A stretch of 64,000 nucleotides of DNA from NCBI GenBank assembly GCA_002189035.1, contig NEEC01000008.1, positions 2,108,001-2,172,000 of the forward strand, in the 5' to 3' direction. This stretch comes from Utricularia gibba. Lineage: Eukaryota; Streptophyta; Magnoliopsida; Lamiales; Lentibulariaceae. The position numbers and the translations under genes were made by a program. Below the pieces are notes generated by a model, which saw only the letters and a list, made by a program, of their open reading frames with translations, made no database searches and had not been told where the DNA came from. Position 1 is the first letter of the stretch; each line of letters starts with the position of its first letter. This document shows positions 54,674 to 64,000 of the stretch, one piece after another.

Positions 54674-56245
54674 ATGGTGGTTGAATCGTTTGGGGAAATC
54701 GGAAAATCGTTGGGAGCACCTGCAATTTTCGTCCTCGTATTGGTTTTCAATGTCGGCTACAAGTATATTGAATTATGCAAGAAGAAGGTTCGTGGACACT
54801 AGTATCGCTTGCGCTTTTAGATTTCGTGAGTTCATCAGAAGAAAGTTATGGCTGTAAAATTTGGCAATTCTGAGAGTTTCATAAGGTGCAATGCAGAAGC
54901 TGTCGATGAGTGATTCTGATATTCAACTGCAAGCAGATATTAAGCAGCTTCTGAGGGAGGCTAATTCTTTGTCACAGTGAGTCATGGAGTTTGAAATAAT
55001 CAGTTATCCGTTTTCAATGAAGTCAATTTGGAATTATAAATTATATTCCCAATGCGTTCCTAGGACTAAAATTTCTTGTCATGAAGGCCGCAATGGCTAA
55101 TTGATGTTTTTTTTACTGTGATTTGTTCCTCGACTTCAGACCTTCTACATTTGCAAAAGCTGCGAAATTGAGAAGGCAGGCAGCTGCAAAGGAGAGGGAA
55201 CTTGCAAAAAGTAAGATGCCTTTTCTTTCCATCGTTCCAGATTTTACTGTCATTTGAAACTTGTGTATATGATTTACCTTTAGGTATTCTCTGATGATCT
55301 TGTACTTCTTGGCTCTATTGTAATATGTATTTCTGATATTCATAAAATAAGTACCCATAAGTTCAGCATGATATTGCTTCAATGAAAAATTTGGCTTAAT
55401 TTTCTTTTGTTCTTGTAAGATTTTGTTAAAATGATTTGAGTTTGTTTGTTTTTTTTTCATTGGGCATTGATTTACATTCAATGGGGATGCATGAGTCACC
55501 TCTCACGAGTTCTTTTTATGTGCCATAAAGATCAAGAATTGCATGGGAAGGACGTCGAATCTTCATTTGGTAGATACCTGACACTTATACTGAGATCACA
55601 GGTCATTATCAATGAAATGTGTTGTCTGTGTATCATGTTGTGAAATTCAGTAAACGGTATCTGATTCTGTTTGCAGATCATTACCTATATCATGCTGATT
55701 GTCTGGTTTAGGCGCACGCCCGTGACCACAATATCAGATGAACTAGTAAAGCCTTTTGGTAATCTTTTATCCGGTGGCTGATTATATCACAATCAACAAT
55801 TTCAGTTTAGGGTGCTTTAAGACTTTTTTGTGTTCTTAAGTTACATATAATTCGAGAAAACCACTGCATGACTAAAATTTTTAGGGTAAAGAAAGAGCAA
55901 TAGCAAGCATGCCATTTGGTTTCGTTGTTTCAACTACATAGCTGTTTCTTGTTTCAGTGCTCTCCTTTTCTGTCATAATCTTCACCTTTACTTATAAATC
56001 TTTTTTCCATTAATCACCTAGATTCTTTGAAGGTCCTCCCTTTTTTACAGGTAGCTTGCTGTCCTTGAGAGCAGAATCATCTTATGTTGCTGTAATATGA
56101 ATGTGTTTCAAAGATCACTTCTTATTTTGCTCAAGGGCCTTTAAATTAATCTCAATGGCTCGTGATTATGCAGGTGGGGATTATACCCTGGTTGATTGTT
56201 TCCACCAGGGTTAGCATGTTCATTTGTGGGAAGTTATGGAGCTGA
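54674..56245 (+). CDS. GET1: GET1/WRB, ER receptor subunit for tail-anchored proteins
   Basis: Seven small exons: 54674-54787, 54897-54976, 55140-55210, 55531-55601, 55677-55758, 56051-56091 and 56174-56245. They sum to 177 codons (176 aa). The protein has an N-terminal membrane helix (GAPAIFVLVLVFNVGYKYI) and a cytosolic coiled coil ([46 protein letters not shown]). Two further helices follow (IITYIMLIVWFRRTPVTTIS and VGIIPWLIVSTRV). The coiled coil receives GET3 with its tail-anchored client at the ER. The match with Arabidopsis GET1 is good throughout, including STFA.AAKL and VGIIPWLI.STRVS. All exons are shorter than 40 codons, so none stands out as a long open frame. It is convergent with MPK6. 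Confidence 0.9.
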
Positions 56246-56998
56246 TTCAAGTCCAGGGTAGGAGTTCTTTAGTTACTTGTATTTGTATTTTTGTCTTTTG
56301 GTAATTTGCTTGCTTTTCTGTTTATTCTCAACTTCTCCAGGGTGTTGGATTAGCTTCCTCCTACTTGAATCCCATCGACCTACGGCGTGATTTGTCGAAT
56401 GCTGGATTCGGATATGGAATATCAACAGCCGGTTCGCAGGTCCCTTAAATTTCAACATTGCACTAAAACTACACATGATCATCATTTTTGTAGTCAGTGT
56501 AGACCAGTTCATAGGAAATTTTTTAGAAACAGAAATTGAGGTTTCCCTCTTCCCATACTCTCTTTTCACATCTATCCTTACTACTATCTGTTTTTCGATT
56601 GTAGTTCACCATTAATTTGTATCAAATGAAGATTACATTTTGATAATGGAAGGAGTTTTTGCTTAGAAAAAATGTTGGCAGTTGCTTCTGTGGAGATTAC
56701 TGGGGAAACTATTCTTCCCAAGGTTTACTGTGTTATTTGTGCAACCTTTTTCTCCCTCATGACATACGTATTAGATTCAACTCAATACACAGAGAAACTG
56801 ATCCAACTGAAACAGCATACAGCTACCTATGTCGCCTTTCCAGGCATCAAGCCATCACTAAAAGAACAGCGTGACGGGACAGGGTACAACAGCAGAGTAG
56901 AGAGCTTAACAATGAACTACGCCATCCAGCTTTGGGGCGAAATAACCAAGAACAATCTGTTACACTGCCAGTCGCCAGATCATTGATGCAGGTGAGCT
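56246..56998. other. Spacer between GET1 and MPK6 with an exon-like segment
   Basis: Mostly the 3' flanks of two convergent genes. 56341-56442 is flanked by CTTCTCCAG and GCAG|GTCCC and reads GVGLASSYLNPIDLRRDLSNAGFGYGISTAGSQ in one open frame, which looks like coding sequence. 56672-56720 (MLAVASVEITGETILPK) and 56790-56985 are also open. No family is recognised. They could be alternative 3' exons of GET1 or relics of another gene. Confidence 0.35.
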
Positions 56999-59066
56999 TC
57001 AGATTTGATAATCTGGATTAAAGGCCAGAGCCTCTCTGTAAATCAGCTCCTTCATCTGTTCTTCTGTAAGACCATGCTTTTCGAAGTCGAAATTAAACGG
57101 ATTCGGGCAAATCGGCTCGTCACTTATGTCATGGAGCGAGTTGAGGTATGGATGGGCCAAAGCATCTTCCACTGATACACAGATGTTATAGAATGTCAGG
57201 TGCAAGGCCAGGTTCCTATATTATTACTTGCAACTTTCTCATCTACATAATGCAACTACATGCTTCCGACGAAATCATTACTCATGGCTAAGTTTACTAG
57301 TAAAAAAGCATCACTTGAAAGTTACTGGAGTATAGGCAATAGAAGTTCTTACCAGTAATTCTTCGTCTGGGATCAAAGGTCAGCATCTTCTCGACCAGAT
57401 CAATAGCAAGAGGATGCACTTGTGGAAACTTCTCTGCGAAAGACTGCGGGTGATGAGGTGGAAGTTGCTTGATATATCTTATGGCATTTTCATTCAAGAA
57501 TCCCAACTCAGACTCAGATGGTGTGCCAATTAACTGCAAAGAGATGAGTGAAGGATGAGCGTGTAAACATTCTGTGCTGATAAAAAAAATCCTGGAATGG
57601 AGACTGTGAAGAACCTCCATCAGAAGACGCAACTGATGCACATGGTCCCTCCCTGGAAATAATGGCTTTCGGTCCATCAGTTCCATAAAAATGCACCCAA
57701 CTGACCAAATATCAATGGCAGCGGTATAATCAGAAGAGTTTAATAACAGCTCTGGTGCCCTGTACCACCTTGTAACAACATATTCAGTCATAAAGTCTGT
57801 TTCAGATGTGACCCGAGCCAATCCAAAATCACAAATCTTGAGATCACAATTGGCATTCAGAAGAAGATTACTAGGCTTCAAATCCCTATGCAGAACATTA
57901 GCCGAGTGGATGTATTTAAGTCCACGGAGAATCTGATACAAGAAATACTGCAAAAGAAGTATCCACGCTTAGAACACCTCCAATCAAACATATTACGAGA
58001 GAAATATATGCTAATGACTAAAAATCAGCAACACAGATGTTTTGATGTTTAAAAGGAGAAACAAGCAAACAAAAGCTTTTTGGAATGACCCAAAAGCACA
58101 AATGCCAATTCAATGAGCCGAGAAAAAACAGCAAAGCACGAGCAGAATGTAGTAGGACCTGGCAATGCTCCTCTGACAATGGCTGATTAGATCTGATAAT
58201 TTGGTGGAGATCAGTGTCCATGAGCTCATATGCAATATATACATCATTGAATGAATCCCTTCGAGGAGGAACAACAATATCTCTGATTGCCACAACCTGA
58301 AGATAATGACTAAAACCAGCTACAACAGTTTCCATATAAATTCAGACAGAATTTCCACAACCAATCCTACACCCCTTTCTCTTTTAAGCGTAAAATTAAA
58401 ACTGAAATTTCATTCATCAGTCAGGGAAGGAAAAAGGGGCGTCTCAGTTCTAAAAAGCACACCACAGCTCTTTTTTTTTCCTTACTACAGAAACTCTATA
58501 GATGCAACCGATTAACGATCTACGCTACAGAAGCTACATACTTGGTTATATATATGTTGAAATCAGAAACTTTACTGTAAAACAGGTGAAAAAAAAAACG
58601 TGAAGTGCTGCTGGAGATAGTGAAACGAACATTTTCATGATCCATGTGCCGAAGAAGCTTGATCTCTCGGAGAGTCCTCTTTGCGTCAATTTTATTATCA
58701 AACGCATTTGTAATCTTCTTCAAAGCCACGTGCTCGTTGGTCTCCGAGTTCAGAGCAGAACTGTTGGACAACAAAGGAAATGAAATACAGGACAAGGGGA
58801 TGCAGCGAAGAAAAATCAGTAAAAAGAACGTCTCGATACCAGACGATGCCATATGCTCCTTTCCCGATTGGCATAATTGGGGGTTTATATTTAGAAGTGA
58901 CCTCGAATATGTTGCCGAAGATATTGTACTGAATAAACCGGCCGTCGTGACTAAGCGTCGCTGACACTTGATCCATCGGAGGCTGGTGCTGCTGCGGAGG
59001 CGGCGGCGGCGGCGGAGGCTCCACTTCCGACATCGCGGTGTCAGGAGGATGAGCTCCACCTTCCAT
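56999..59066 (-). CDS. MPK6: Mitogen-activated protein kinase, MPK6-like
   Basis: Six minus-strand exons: 59066-58840, 58760-58631, 58296-58159, 57947-57615, 57533-57353 and 57171-56999. They sum to 394 codons (393 aa). A Pro/Gln-rich N-terminus (eight prolines, then QQHQ) precedes [15 protein letters not shown]. The kinase has the Gly loop ([12 protein letters not shown]), the catalytic Lys (HVALKKI), [18 protein letters not shown] and the TEY activation motif in [19 protein letters not shown]. The C-terminal docking region LHDISDEP and [10 protein letters not shown] ends in [11 protein letters not shown]. All positions needed for activity are present. MPK6-type kinases act below MKK4/5 and MKK9 in immunity, stress, stomatal and embryo development. 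The six-exon layout is that of group A MAPK genes. Confidence 0.96.
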
Positions 59067-60254
59067 TTTCTGGTCGAAGTAATAAAAGTAAGTGAAGAAT
59101 TAAAACACTGATATATAAACTACACGCACACAAATTATTTCTCTATTATCATGCCTTTAATCGTTACATTTCTTGGCTTTTTAATTCCCATATCTTGCAT
59201 ACATCCTCTCCATTAATTACTTTTTAATTTCCCGCATAATAAAATAAAAAATTAATATTAAATATGATTCATTTTTTCACACATAAATATTAAAATGATT
59301 AAATTTACACCTTTGCGAATATATTTTTGAAAAGTATATTACTCTTTTTTTAAAAAAACTTCTCAATTAGTCTGTCTTCATTATTTAAGATTGATTCCTT
59401 TAGAAATTTAATCATTTGATTTTCGACTTTATATATGTGATAAATGTAGTAATTCGTAAGATTGAATAACCAGATTTTTAAATGATCATATAGCGGGGAA
59501 GTAGATAAACATCAGACTTTGCGGTATTCATTGATTTTTTTGGAGATCATCAGACTGCAAAGCTTGCTCATTACAGTGACGTCCCGCCCCGCCCCACGGA
59601 AGGGTCGAGGAGAAGGGCTTTAGACGAATCCCACATCGATCACGAACGAGGAAGAGGATGAGATTAAGAGGAGTGATTATACAAAATCTAACATGAAGTC
59701 TTTTTCCCAATACGGCAAAGGATACTTCACATGAATTCCAGGATTAATCTTGCTTGCCAAGGGTAATGTCAGGTAGGCTGGATAACCCCCCTGGGAAGTT
59801 GGACAGAATGTGGGGAAAACATAAAGTCGAGAGAGTTGAATGTCCAAAAGAGACTGTTAGGTGTGCACAGGTCATTACACATTACATACATGTTTGAGTA
59901 AACTCTGATGCTTCAAAAGCCACGAAGGATCGAAACAGAGACAATGGAAGTGATTTTTCATAAAGAAATGACTTATTGCAGAAATTTTTCTTTGAGAATG
60001 TGTAGCAATGTTTACTGTTATTACAGATTGCCACTGAAGAGACTAAACCACAACTGTGACTGTACATTCTGCACGCATGCTCCAGCATCAGGAGGCAGAC
60101 AACAAAAGCTCCAAGAAATAAGAAAGCAAGATGAATGAAGAGGCATCAACACGGCATAGGTAGACAAGAAACAAGGAGCATCTCTGGTGCTTCCAAATGG
60201 AAAGGAGCAGGAAAGGGGGATCACAGCAAAATTTGAGCACCCTTATCAGAGCAG
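59067..60254. other. Spacer: MPK6 promoter and PAT1 3' flank
   Basis: 59100-59500 is AT-rich promoter sequence. About 59570-59640 has a GC-rich patch (CGTCCCGCCCCGCCCC). 59740-60254 is probably the 3' UTR of PAT1. Short frames here are not convincing. Confidence 0.45.
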
Positions 60255-63200
60255 CTAACCACTTACACATTTTGGGCTTGTTCTTCCATTCAGTCCTTCG
60301 AGCGAATTGGAACCAGCAACAGGAAGAAAGTGGTGAGCAAAAAATAGCAGCAACTTCTTTTGATTTTCATCAGTGTGAGGGATGCTATCAAGAAGAAGCT
60401 CCAAGGGCATCTCCCTGCTGAGGGCTTTTGCAGCAGCATCTGAACCAGCTGTTTCTGTGCTCTGTGGGTCTTGAAGAATTAAGGATTGCATAACGCTATC
60501 ATATTTACTCATGCAGTACTCCGACAGAAAGCTGAAGAAATCATCAAAACAAGCCTGCCAAAGGACAGGATTTGGTAGACTGTGGCCTCTGGCGGAGAGA
60601 GGATCTTCTAATACCTGAGTTGCTCTTTCTAAGACAGACTTCAGAATAACTGAGGCACCATCTCCGGCAGGACTACCAAGAGGACGAAGACGTGGTTGTT
60701 CAGTTGAAAAACCAACTGCGGAAAGGCAATCACTAAGTGCATTAAGATCCATTCCAGCAACAGATGCAGAAACTGCTCTTGCAAGGGCATGAATAGTGTT
60801 GGCATCTTCAGCTTCTGGTGGAAGACTACCAAAGAGAAAACTTAAATGGCGAAATACAGCCATGCAAACAATACGATTAAGCTCACTACCAGGTAAAAGA
60901 AGAGAAATAAATCTTGTAAGGAGTTTCTGTCCTTTGCAAATGGAAGCTACTCTCAGAAACACATTATCATGCTCTGGGGAGAGCCCAACATTACTAACAC
61001 CTTTGCCAAAAGGATGAGCCAGTCGAAGAGAGGCAGCTAATCCTTCTAAAAGAAGATGGCGCTTCTGTCTAAGCTGGAGTCCATCTTGAGGTTGGGAAAA
61101 CTGTAAAAGCCGATCAATATCATCCACATCCAATAGCAGCCTAAAACCATACTCTATCAGGACTCTCGCAGCAAACATTGGCTCCTGTTCCAAGGGCCTT
61201 TCAAACAATATCTGTTCAGAATTTTTCTCTCCAAAATAAGGGGCAGGAATTTCAATTTCAAGAAGAGATTGGAGTTGCTGAACCGAGGTGAGACTGATCC
61301 TCCCATAAGCATCTGCTGCATGAGATTCAGCACTCTTGCGGGAGCGTGAAGATTGCTGTTTTAAGTTAGATGGACAGAATCGAAACTTTGAGCTTGTTTC
61401 AATAGATCTCTTGGACAGACAAGCTTGGTGGTAGTAATCATCTGCATAGGGATTATTTCCATGGGTTGCAGCCTGCTGAATTTTGAGAACGCTCTCTATC
61501 TCTTCAGCAGTCATGTACTTTGATCTGAATTCCGGAAAATTACTATCATGACTGCTAACATCAGAGCAATTGGAGAGCCTTGAGGAATTCTTACCTTTCA
61601 GTGAGGACCTAACTTTGCTCTCTCTTCTATTAGAATGCTTGCTTCCACGAGAATGTGAAAGCACAGTATTAAACATTTGAGAAGACAATGCAGAATTCCG
61701 GGATAAAGAAGGCTGGGATGGATGGTTTAGCCTCAGCTGTTGTGGTGACACTCCATGGGAAGGTAATAGCCAGTTCTGATACTGACCATTAAGGATGCTG
61801 TTAGATGAAAGTGAATTATCCCTATGAAGATGTGCAGATTGGCTGTTCCCAAGGATTTGCAACTGAGTGTTGCTGGAAAGTATAGGTGGTGCAATATAGG
61901 GTGAATCCAAATTATGAGGAAACACACGAGGCAAGCCATATAAATGCATACGTGAACTGGAGGATGGAGAATTATTCTGCTGAGAGAATGCAGAATAAGA
62001 TCCACTGGACTGAGATGACAGGTTACGTTGACGTGAACTATTCACAGAAAGTTGATGAAAACCTGGTGGAGGCAAAGAAGTATAAGACATCGTTCGGCCT
62101 AATATAGGCTCACTCGAAAACTTATGCAATTGTTGATTCTGCTCAGGATATGAGGATGTTCTGTAAAGAGGTTTTGAATCCGAAGTGAAAGGATCACTGG
62201 AAAAGAATGATAGCTGCTGCTGTTCCAGCTGAAGAGGGTAAGATGACGCTCTATATAATGGTTTAGACTCTGAAGAAGACCCTGAAGAAAAATGAGACTG
62301 GGGCGACCATATTTTATTTTCTATAGAGAGTTCCGAGTCCGAAAAATGGTGATCAAACCAATCAGAAAAATCTGCTTCCTTCGTCCACTCAGTAGCTGAT
62401 GAACCTGAAGTTACAAGAGTACATCAGTAATAGAAAATGCCCCAAATGCAATAAACATTCATGCATTCTATATTAAAATATAAAAAAATGAGAATTGCAT
62501 GGATGATATTACTTCAAAGAAAACTCAAAGACCAACCAGAACAAAATACTCAGGCCGTAAAACTCACTTTCCCGAGAAAAAGAACCAGATCCTCGATCGC
62601 CAATAATCCCAGGATGCTTTGGTTCAGAAACAAATTTGTTTATCTGCAAAATGCACAGATTTTGATGAAAATGGCGGGTTTGTAGGTTCCATTTGACAAA
62701 GTGGTAACCAAAAAGAAATTATCCTGCATCTCCCAGAGAAAATCCAGAACTCCTTGAAAAAGATTTGCGAAGATTATCAGCAGAAAGAAAATCACCTTAG
62801 CAAAAGTAGTTGTCATGTCATCTATGTCAGATAATGATCCGAGTGCTAAACCCTGTTGTAGCAAAAAGCGGGTAAAGGTACTTGATTCCGCCAGTAACAC
62901 TATTATACATACGTGCATACTTTTGTCAATTTACCTCGTATTTTTCAAGCAACTGATACTCGTCTAGATCATGATCAGCAACACATATTCCAGTAGAGCC
63001 AGCCTCTTCATCTTCCAAGCTCCCAAATTTCTCATCATCAAGGATCTCCGTCCCAAAAAAGGCGTGATGGGACGCATCAAACACCTCTCGATCTGGATAC
63101 AACATTAAAATGAACAGAGCCGAAAATCAAGACCAAATACACACACATGAGCCCCAATACGGACGCAACAACGATTAGAACGCAACAAGCTGTTGCTTAA

Positions 63201-63381
63201 TCAAACAAATCGGAGTTCTCCCTACGAACAAGGGCCAAAACCCATATCCATTCGAGAGTCAAAACACTTTTTTCTTCCTTTTCAACAACTGAAGGCGCCA
63301 AAGTTCAAGCAAAAAAGCAGGAAAAAAAAAACCCAGCCGCGAACCTGAAACCCAGCTGCCTGAGAGCCCCCGGTAAGCCAT
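60255..63381 (-). CDS. PAT1: PAT1 homologue, mRNA decapping and decay factor
   Basis: Five minus-strand exons: 63381-63345, 63092-62935, 62852-62796, 62643-62568 and 62404-60255. They sum to 826 codons (825 aa). The N-terminus has the conserved [10 protein letters not shown] and an acidic stretch ([16 protein letters not shown]), then [18 protein letters not shown] long Ser/Gln/Pro-rich region follows, with a repeated SKPLYRxSSYP motif. The C-terminal helical domain includes [32 protein letters not shown] and the PAT-C part ([48 protein letters not shown]). PAT1 links the deadenylated mRNA and LSM1-7 ring to DCP2 in P-bodies. Arabidopsis PAT1 is an MPK4 substrate. Here it sits next to the MPK6 gene, which need not mean anything. 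Confidence 0.93.
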
Positions 63382-64000
63382 GCTGACGAATTCGGGCTAG
63401 TTTCTACAAGCAATCCCGCATAAAAAAAAACTTCAAGATTCCTTGTTTTTTTGGGAGGGGGTAGCTGTGTTACTACACTGAGGCCCGGGGCCAGCGCGGT
63501 ACGAAGTCCGGCATAAATTAGGGTTTAGGTGGAGACAGATCCACAACTTCCGGGACAGAGACGTGCACGCCGTGGATGATGAATGAAGCTGGTACTTGTT
63601 TGTCCCCTTACTCGCCCTCACCAAACATCTTGTTGTTTGTCTGTTTGCAGTTGGTACACGCTTCGCCATCAAGATTCCGCTCATGACTTTTCTTCTCTCA
63701 AAAACAGAAAAAAACTTTAATTAATACGGAATAACGTAAGCATTATGATTTTTCTATATTTATTTGAAAATGACTTTTTTCTTATTCAAATTTATGAATA
63801 AAAATATGATAATAAAACTGAATAGGAAAAGCATATAGAAATAGTCTCTTCCTTGTAATTGTCAAATTAGTGATGAATTTTCCACACAAAAAAATCAATA
63901 AAATAATTGAAATCTCTCCACACTATTTTTTAGTACAAAATTAAAATTCAGACTAGATTCAATGCAAATTATGTTCTATGATTTGAAATTTTGTTTCAGA
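63382..64000. other. PAT1 upstream region and AT-rich spacer
   Basis: 63382-63700 is the PAT1 promoter/leader on the minus strand. 63720-64000 is AT-rich. A minus-strand frame at 63684-63433 has no recognisable content. Confidence 0.45.

Overview
The window is plant nuclear DNA, most likely from a flowering plant. It has short GT-AG introns in AT-rich spacers, a MIKC MADS-box gene, an AP2/ERF factor, a PLS-class pentatricopeptide gene, plant-type PRAF and MPK6-like genes, and remnants of Ty1/copia and PIF/Harbinger elements. An ASR (ABA/WDS) gene argues against Brassicaceae, which as far as I recall lack ASR genes. From memory, many genes match two related stretches of Arabidopsis chromosome 1 (about At1g21200-21780 and At1g76760-77510: Trx y, PRAF1, SKIP15-type F-box, trihelix, BCKDH E1-alpha, TOL, PPR, PDI, BTB). 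Here they lie together in one segment, as expected of a lineage that did not undergo that duplication and loss.

Layout. 1-9 kb is repeat-rich: the 3' half of a copia element with its LTR, a group X-like ERF gene (-), a 55-codon membrane microprotein ORF (-), a decayed Harbinger transposase (+) and a small two-exon ASR gene (-). 9.6-22 kb is gene-dense: thioredoxin y (-), GBF4-type bZIP (+), MFL1-type plastid carrier (-), RZ-1 RNA-binding protein (+) and a PRAF-type PH-RCC1-FYVE-BRX gene (-). 22-35 kb is sparser: an F-box gene (-), a trihelix-like factor (+), about 3.7 kb without a recognisable gene, and BCKDH E1-alpha (-). 35-44 kb holds a PPR gene (-), an unnamed two-exon gene (+), a TOL gene remnant (+) and a BTB gene (-). 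45-64 kb holds a B-sister-like MADS gene (+), a KDEL protein disulfide isomerase (+), an At1g21780-type BTB gene (-), SGT (-), GET1 (+), MPK6 (-) and PAT1 (-).

I rebuilt exons by hand from splice sites, reading frame and family knowledge. In most multi-exon genes the exon lengths sum to a clean open frame. MFL1, PPR, BCKDH E1-alpha and the At1g21780-type BTB gene are otherwise intact but each carries one frame break that is repaired by one extra base in a homopolymer. The TOL remnant and the Harbinger transposase show the same kind of break among other damage. This pattern looks more like sequencing or assembly error than independent gene death, although the PRAF nonsense codon and the TOL internal deletion do not fit that explanation.

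The most interesting biology is: two interchangeable mitochondrial-presequence first exons in BCKDH E1-alpha; a CTHC second active site in the PDI; a hidden truncated ASR gene; a 262-bp shared promoter between SGT and GET1; and a tandem duplication upstream of the PPR gene. I did not find a convincing new multi-gene system. The genes are housekeeping and regulatory genes of unrelated pathways in ordinary plant gene order.
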